A stretch of DNA of 64,000 nt from Saccharum officinarum (lineage: Eukaryota; Streptophyta; Magnoliopsida; Poales; Poaceae). Shown here piece by piece: positions 55,471 to 64,000 of the stretch (position 1 is the stretch's first letter; each line of letters starts with the position of its first letter). Below the pieces are notes generated by a model that saw only the letters and a program-made list of their open reading frames with translations, was not told the DNA's origin and did no database searches. The position numbers and the translations under genes are program-made. The stretch spans positions 64,123,737 to 64,187,736 of the forward strand of contig CM036170.1 in assembly GCA_020631735.1 (NCBI GenBank), in the 5' to 3' direction.

Positions 55471-56974
55471 TAAGTTTTGGAGACCATCTGGACGTAGCAA
55501 AAGTAAGCAAGACTTGTATTTTTCTTAGATAATTCTAACTCGGTTGGCTCGTGGTCGTGATCATCTACTTCGGCTTAGTCAATAAGTTGGGCTCGGTCTT
55601 AGCCTAAAATTGAGGGTAATTTTTTTTATAAAGACAGACGAATGCAAATGTTTATGCAGCAGCTCTCTTTTTCTTTCTCGTTTTGTTGAGTTCTAGTAGT
55701 GGTCACTAGAAACTCAGGGCGTGGTGCCCTGCCTACCATGAGCTTGCCATTCTACGGTGTTATATATTCTATGTTATAGTAAAACAGATATGTCATACGT
55801 TACAGTTGAATATAATGTAAACTATATGAATGTTTTTATATTGTTTTTGTTGCAAATATGTTGTCCTATTTTTTATATTTTATTCTATTAGCAGAAGAAG
55901 ATTGTTGGCATAACTTACACTGTGTAGTGTGACGAAGTATAGAAGAAGGTGAAATAAGTAACCTGTGTGTATGACAATTCCGCAAATTCATATTGCATGG
56001 TCACAAAAAAATTGTACTAGGTTGTCGCTACGTAGTTCACTTTGTAGTATTATTTGACATTACGATGTATATTTGTGTCCATTACATTTATTTTTTGCAA
56101 TCTATAATTTGAGTATACACAAAATGAAGGATATATCAGTTAAATGTGTATAACATCAAAACCCAACAGCGGTGTTATTGATTTTTTCGATCATTGTAGT
56201 GAAAATTTTAAAACAGAGGATGATTGTAATCATATTAATTGTAGGTCCACGTCGTACTATGTTATAATTGAAGAAGAGATGACTGCTGATACATCTAAAA
56301 TTTCCTCTTAGCTGAGTATAGATGTTGAAGTTCGCTGAAAAAGAGACAAATTCTTGGTATATGCAGATTAGGCTGCAAATGGAGTTGTTCAAAAGGAGGG
56401 CTATTTGTATTTGTGACAATCACCGAAAATTAGGAAAAATGAGTTGAATATGTAGGGTTTTATTTTAGAAAATTTTTGTGGAAGAATTACGGGATTTGGA
56501 GTTAGGATGGATGAGATATAAACTTCCTAGGTTTATTGGCAAAACGCGAATGAGAAGAATTTGGAAATTATTTTGAATTTTTGGATGCTGAACAAGGGGT
56601 GGAAAATATTTGGGTAGGCTCTAAAGTGGTTCTAGTTTATGTAGGAATTTTCTAGAAAGGAAAATGACTTACTTTAATCTTCTGGGTACATTTCTCGTGT
56701 ACGCATAGCAATTCTTCTTCCGGAACATTAAAACCAGATGAGCAGTACTTGAATAGTGCTTTTAAAAGTGATCTGTGGTGTGGCTTGAGCCATCCGATCA
56801 TGATCCAACGGCCAGCTTGTCCGGCCAGACCTTGCACCTGAGATTCCCTGTAAAAAGAAAGATGACGTGTACGTGGCATGCTCTCGGTCTTGGAATGGCG
56901 TGATCCATCAGCTCATGGGGCGCGGCCCGCGTGGCGTTGTGTTGCCTCCCTACGGTGTGACCGATGCCTCATGA
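55471..56974. other. Intergenic DNA, nothing recognised
   Basis: AT-rich sequence. The longest frames (56156-56419 and 56652-56879, minus) lack known domains and look accidental. Confidence 0.4.
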
Positions 56975-57560
56975 TCAGTCGAGACTGTCATGAACTCGAC
57001 ATGGAATGGCTCCGAGCCTATGGAGCTTGGGCTCACCTCCGGCTTGTTCCAATCTCATGCCGCCTTGCCTCTTTCGAACACCACGTCGCACGAGATGTGG
57101 ATGCGCTCGGTGTTCGGGCTGTAGAACCTGTATGTCTTTGAGCTCGACTCGTACCCGATGAACACCATCGGTGTGTATTGTAATCACTGAGGTCCTGCTG
57201 ATACCCGTCGGTGACCTTGACATGCAAAACACAGCCAAGCATGCAAAAAAAAGTGCATGGGTGGCTTGTAACCGTACCAGGCGAGTCATCCCCTCGACTA
57301 AGTCCTTACTCTCGACGCTCCTTGTCGGCGCACGGCTAAAGATGAAGACGGTTGCCGTGACCTCCTCCCCTGAAAACCAGTTGGGCATGCGCATTGACTT
57401 GAGCATGCTCCGCGCCATGTCCAATATGGTCTGGTTGCGCCGCTCCACTACATTGTTCTAACGACAGCCCTCGCACCAGCTTCCCCTTAGAGAGCACCCA
57501 TGGACCTCAAGGCGTCCGAACTCCGAACCTGACATGTCATTGCCAGGCCACCTCACAGCT
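56975..57560 (-). pseudogene. Relic of a copia integrase
   Basis: On the minus strand: SEFG, then VVERRNQTILDMARSMLKSMRMPNWF and FIFSRAPTRSV, which is the copia integrase around the catalytic Glu (VERRN). The frame later slips, and a second frame shows FIGYESSSKTYRF-type sequence and HISCDVVFE. It is not part of the SIRE element above, no LTRs are visible, and it is an old fragment. Confidence 0.8.
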
Positions 57561-57684
57561 TCAGCGACGGGGCAGCGGTGAGGATAAAAGAACTGGAGGC
57601 ATTAATAGCATTGGAACCATATAGTACAGATTTTAGTAACAGTGTTTGAGACAAACAAATTGAACCAACATTTCCTTTGCTGAT

Positions 57685-57870
57685 GCTCCTATTTTTTAAA
57701 TTAAATTGTTTTAGTTTTGTCCTAAATCAAACTTGTCTAAACTTTGATCAAGTTTATAGAAAATATATAAACATATAAGTAAATGCACTATCAAATATAT
57801 TTCATGTTGTATCTAATCAATCTTGTTTTATGTTGTAGATAAGTTAGCGTTGTTTGGAACAAAGGAAGTA
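57685..57870. mobile_element. Stowaway/mariner-like MITE, degenerate
   Basis: The left part TTTTGTCCTAAATCAAACTT plus the right end GGAACAAAGGAAGTA (inverted repeat to CTCCTATTTT...) and the interior CTTTGATCAAGTTTATAGAAAA are typical of this group. Terminal repeats are imperfect. Confidence 0.55.
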
Positions 57871-58457
57871 TAAGCCAGGCCATCCCAATGCAATTCTGAT
57901 TGACAATATGTCTAAAATAGATGCAAATGCGGAGTCGGACAACACCATAGCAGCCAAATGAGCTGAGACCATTCATGTGATAAACCAGGCCACAACAGCT
58001 TGGCATTTCAGCATAAACTTTCATGTTCAGCGGGAAACAAAACAGTACTACTGCTTGTACCCAACTTACTAAAATATTGTCGGAGAAAAATGATTACAAG
58101 CGCTGTGTTTTCCTTGGCAAAATAATGATGTAAATGATTGACAAACCGACTGGAGATTGGAGAAATGTAAGGCAGTGGAGAAAGATTCATGCATGCCGCC
58201 AGCCAAGTCCAGACTGGATGACACGACAAAATTCGGTGTAGATGCTGTGTAGGATCCACTGCAACACGGTCTGGAAAATATGTACCTGGGCTTCAAAATT
58301 TTGGAAGCTCCTAATGGTGACCTATCTAGAGTGATTTCTACTACCGCTGGTGCTCTTTTTAGTACTAAATTTGTCTAACTAGCTGCTGTATATGTACTTT
58401 ATCGTGCACTGGAGGACGGGCAGATGGCTTAGGACTTGAAGAGTGAGCAGAATATAA
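57871..58457. other. Downstream region of the DUF3326-family gene
   Basis: No gene is seen. Part is probably the 3'UTR of the minus-strand gene ending at 58458. No clear polyadenylation signal can be assigned. Confidence 0.4.
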
Positions 58458-61008
<2,551 letters not shown>

Positions 61009-61011
61009 TGG

Positions 61012-61108
61012 GCTGGTTCGGCTGGTGGAAAAGCCGGCTGGTTTCGGCTGATTCAATAGTGTTCTGTGAGAGAGAATAAGCTGAAACAGGCTGAAACAAA
61101 CCGAAACA
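61012..61108. mobile_element. Small hAT-like MITE next to the DUF3326-family start codon
   Basis: GGGCTGGTTCGGCTGGT...CTGAAACAAACCGAAAC with the interior TGTGAGAGAGAATAAGC, like the element at 55001. It begins four bases upstream of the ATG at 61008. Confidence 0.5.
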
Positions 61109-61129
61109 TGACTTGCAGAACAGGGCCAT

Positions 61130-61276
61130 TGCTTTGCCGGGGCCGTCTTTTTTCTTATCTTTTTTTTCGAAAGATTTTTTCAAATATGCCTCTGACGTAA
61201 AACCGTCAGAGGCATATTTAAAAAAATCTTTTAAAAAAAACATTAAAAAAAGACGGTTGCCGAGGCAAGGCAAAGC
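61130..61276. mobile_element. Foldback hairpin, probable MITE
   Basis: Two arms of about 70 bp. The inner part is almost perfect (AAATATGCCTCTGACG / CCGTCAGAGGCATATTT with a loop of about five bases). The arms continue through A/T runs to GCTTTGCCGGGGCCGTC and GACGGTTGCCGAGGCAAGGC. It lies between the two divergent genes. Confidence 0.75.
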
Positions 61277-61307
61277 GAACGACAGCTGCGGGAACGAAAG
61301 CGGATAA

Positions 61308-61550
61308 GGCGCGGTTTAGATGCAAAATTTTTGGCAAAATGAAGATTGTAGTATTTTTGTTGTTATTTGGTAAATATTGTCCAATCATGGTCTAATTAGG
61401 CTTAAAAGATTCGTCTCGTCCATTTCGTTTAAACTGTGTAATTACTTTTATTTTTTATCTATATTTAATGCTTCATGCATGTGTCCAAAGATTCGATGTG
61501 ACGGGGAATCTGAAAAATTTTGTAATTTTTTTTGGAAACTAAACAGGACC
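61308..61550. mobile_element. Tourist-like MITE, copy 3
   Basis: GGCGCGGTTTAGATGC...AAACTAAACAGGACC, flanked by TAA at 61305-61307 and 61551-61553. The interior GTCTAATTAGGCTTAAAAGATTCG matches copy 1. Confidence 0.88.
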
Positions 61551-61762
61551 TAAGGCTACGCGCAGCTCCACAGGATCAGGGCTAGGCCCACATGAGCCGG
61601 CCCAACATGGTCCATATTTTTCCTTGAGTGGGCTGGGCTGTCAGTTCTCATTCCTGGTCCCACCTGTCAGGATCTCGGATTTGCCAACCCCCACGGCCAC
61701 GCGGGCCCTCCGCAGTCCGCACCGCAGCCACTGGCCAGACGAGGAGAAGCTTCGCGGACGCC

Positions 61763-63231
61763 ATGTCCTCGCCGTCGCCGATGTGCGCCGCCTCCTGCTC
61801 CACCGCTCTCCGCACGCCGCCGCCTCTCCTTCGCTTCCGCCGCTCTTCCGCTCCGGTATCCGCCTCCGTGGCGCGCGCGGCGCCCGCCGTCTCCGACGAC
61901 CTCGTCCTCCGCATCGCCGAGCAGCTCGAGGACTCGGTGACCTCCACCTCCCCGCTCCTCGACACCCTCCGCTCCGCCTCCGCGCTCTCCCTCCTCTCCA
62001 CGCCCTGGCCCACACGCCGCTCCAGCGAGGCTTTCCGCTTCACTGACATCTCCTACCTCCGCTCCCTCCCCATCTCCCTCCCTTCCCGGGAGCCCGACCT
62101 CGCGCTGCCGTCCTCCCCTTTCTCTTCCCACGTCCTCTTCTCGGATGGAATCCTCCTATCCTCCTCTGGTGCCCATGTCAGCACCCTCGCCGATCTTCCC
62201 CCTGGTCGCGCCCGGGACCGCGCCGCCGCCGCGCTTGCCGCCTCCGCTGAATTCGCCCACAAGGACCTCTTCTTTGACTTCAACGCCGTTGGGGCGAGTG
62301 ACGTCGTTGTTGTGCACGTGCCTGAGGGGTCAAGGTGGCCGACGACCCAATCCACATCATGTTCGCCTATACGGTAGCGGTGCTGAGAGTATGCAGATGT
62401 CCAATCCAAGGGTTCTGGTCGTGGCCGAGAAGGCAGCAGAGGTGGCCGTAGTGGAGGAGCACTTTGGGGCTGGAGAAGAAGGTGGTTGCTATTGGGCCAA
62501 TCCAGTGGCAGAGATTATCATCGATGAGGCGCAAGAGTGGTTCATTCATATGTGCAACAGCAATCATTTGCTGCAGCACATACTAAATGGACAGTTGTCA
62601 AGCAGGTCAGTTTGGATTTTAGATAAATAAATGTTCTATAAGATACTTGTAATTGTAATTGTGAATGAGTGTTATATGCTCTTGAAATGGGATAGGATAG
62701 TGATGATAAGAGAACCCAACTCTGATCAAATTATGGAAGAGAGATTGTTGGCATTACTCAGATTGATTCTGAGCTGGGGACATTTGTCATTCCAGGGTGT
62801 CATTGTTTGATCTAGCTCATGAGTCATGACTCAAGACAGTTGCCTCCAATTTGCTAGTGTTAATAATCATTGTGGGTGTTAGGGGAGTTGTGCTTGCTCT
62901 ATTGTGTTTGGGCTGGGATTGATCAATGAATCTTAGTTGAACAGGTGAAACTTTCTTTTTTCTTTTTGCAGGATACAACTAGTAAATATGAGTTTGTTGA
63001 GGTCAGCACTGGAGCAAAATTGAACAGACGCAATCTCCATATCGAGCAGTTAGGTCCTGAGACAGAGACAGAACTATCAACACTTCACTTAACATCTCAG
63101 AATAAGCAGATACATGATCTGCACAGCAGACTGATACTTGATCACCCTAGAGGTTTTTCACGACAGCTCCACAAATACATTGCTTGTGGCACAGGAAATA
63201 GCATATTTGATGGCAATATTAAAGTCAACAG
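61763..63231 (+). CDS. SUFD: Chloroplast Fe-S cluster assembly protein SufD (ABCI7), 5' half
   Basis: Exon 1 is 61763-62605 (ATG; donor AGCAG|GTCAGT) and exon 2 is 62972-63231 (TTTTGCAG| ... AACAG|GTATAT). Later exons lie beyond the window. A Ser/Pro/Arg-rich plastid transit peptide precedes the mature part (VSDDLVLRIAEQLEDS...). Recognised SufD pieces are DLFFDFNAVGASDVVVVHVP, SNPRVLVVAEKAAEVAVVEE, YWANPVAEIIIDE, YEFVEVSTGAKLNRRNLHIE, LGPETETELSTLHL, LILDHPRGFSRQLHKYIACG and FDGNIKVN. SufD works with SufB and SufC as the scaffold complex building Fe-S clusters in plastids. Exon 1 has three one-base gaps, each in a G run (near 62334, 62373 and 62527). Together they remove three bases, so the exon re-enters frame. 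The start was chosen because transit-type sequence follows the ATG at 61763; upstream codons are also open but not SufD-like. Confidence 0.88.
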
Positions 63232-64000
63232 GTATATTTATCAGATTTTTTTCTTCTTTTTGTTGTTTTGTTCTTCCTGGAGAAATGTTATATTGTTATC
63301 TATTCCGGTCATTTACCTGACCAGCATTGCATAGATTTCTAGTTTCATGTCTGTGCCATACACTTTTTTATTGCTCAATATTTCACAGTAGATGAATATA
63401 TGGCATCCTGATGTTACATATTTGTTCAGAATAGATTTAAGTTTTAACTGAAATCTGGAATATATATATTAGTTGCATAACACATTTGATGTGTTCGTGG
63501 CATAAAAATATTTCTAGTTTCATGCCTGTGCCAGAAACCTTTTTATTGCTCACATTTCACAGTAACTGAGTATATCGCATCCGAAGATGAAATATTTGTT
63601 TAGGATAGATTTAAGTTAACTTGAAGTCTATAATATAGTATGAGTAGTTGTATAAGGTGTTTGGTGTGTTTCTTGACACAAAATAATTGAAAGAAAGTTA
63701 GCAGAAAGCCACACAAACATTACTTATTACCTTGTACAAGGCTGTTTTATCATCCTTCTGTACTTACGACCTATTGATTGTTGAATTTTGTTCAACTATA
63801 GTTATATTGTTATGCAGTTCTATGTATTACTGATTCGCCAGGGAGGCGCCATACCTGTATCTGTATGGCGATATGGCGTGATACACATATCCACAGTATC
63901 AGAAAACTAGGTAAAAAATCGTCTGGTTAGCTGGCTATACGGCAAGATACACTGTGCCCATACGTGCCAGCCGAATAGTACCTCATTTTACAGCCCAACG
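63232..64000 (+). other. SUFD intron 2 (to the window edge) with an internal duplication
   Basis: No further exon is recognised. Two similar segments of about 170 bp lie in direct order (about 63337-63505 and 63511-63685), both beginning TTTCTAGTTTCATG and containing TTTTTATTGCTCA and ATAGATTTAAGTT. Confidence 0.65.

Noticed and set aside
56156..56419. 87-codon minus-strand frame considered as a transposase (FAR1/MULE) remnant
   Set aside because: No motif could be matched with confidence on either strand.

Overview
This window is nuclear DNA of a grass, probably of the Andropogoneae (sugarcane/sorghum/maize group). The reasons are split plant genes with GT-AG introns, nested LTR retrotransposons of maize/sorghum type, and Tourist, Stowaway and hAT-like MITEs with the termini usual in grass genomes. 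Nothing prokaryotic, organellar or CRISPR-like is present.

Layout. (1) Positions 1-25946 are a Ty1/copia element of SIRE/Maximus type on the minus strand, with its 3' LTR cut by the window edge. Its integrase gene is split by a chromovirus-type Ty3/gypsy element (gypsy-1, plus strand, 7382-21504, target duplication ATTCC). (2) Positions 25947-34877 hold a tandem array (about 568 bp per unit) of the promoter/5'UTR/first exon/intron start of what looks like the translation factor gene eIF3m. The copia element and two solo LTRs (27471-32276 and 32390-34782) sit inside it. (3) Positions 34878-37996 are low-complexity host DNA with a solo copia LTR (35857-37840). (4) Positions 37997-53756 are a second, older chromovirus-type gypsy element (gypsy-2, minus strand). 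It has a truncated 5' LTR and is invaded by two solo LTRs (43773-45798 and 48446-49583). (5) Positions 53757-64000 are gene-bearing DNA: a cluster of MITEs, a copia integrase relic, an eight-exon minus-strand gene of the DUF3326 family, and, head-to-head with it, the first two exons of chloroplast SUFD (Fe-S cluster assembly).

Most interesting result. Both gypsy elements carry, between the primer-binding site and gag, an extra ORF whose product begins with a near copy of the histone H3 N-terminal tail (A-R-T-K-x-T-A-R-K-S-x-G-G-x-A-P-R-x-Q-L-A), followed by a coiled coil and an acidic tail. In gypsy-2 a central region is also present. Synonymous changes dominate the tail when the two copies are compared, which points to selection on the peptide. 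The same elements end pol with a chromodomain-like segment, the fold that classically reads methylated H3 tails. In both elements the H3-like ORF and gag each begin directly after a splice-acceptor-like CAG. A second peptide, around the motif EDLPEC, is conserved inside the LTRs of both elements, again with mostly silent changes.

How the parts relate. No element here has a fully open set of genes. Coding frames are broken by TAG codons (often where a CAG is expected), small indels and nested insertions. The two host genes are well preserved in exon structure but carry single-base frameshifts, which could be sequence errors or early decay. Alignments and similarities were judged by eye; no database search was run.
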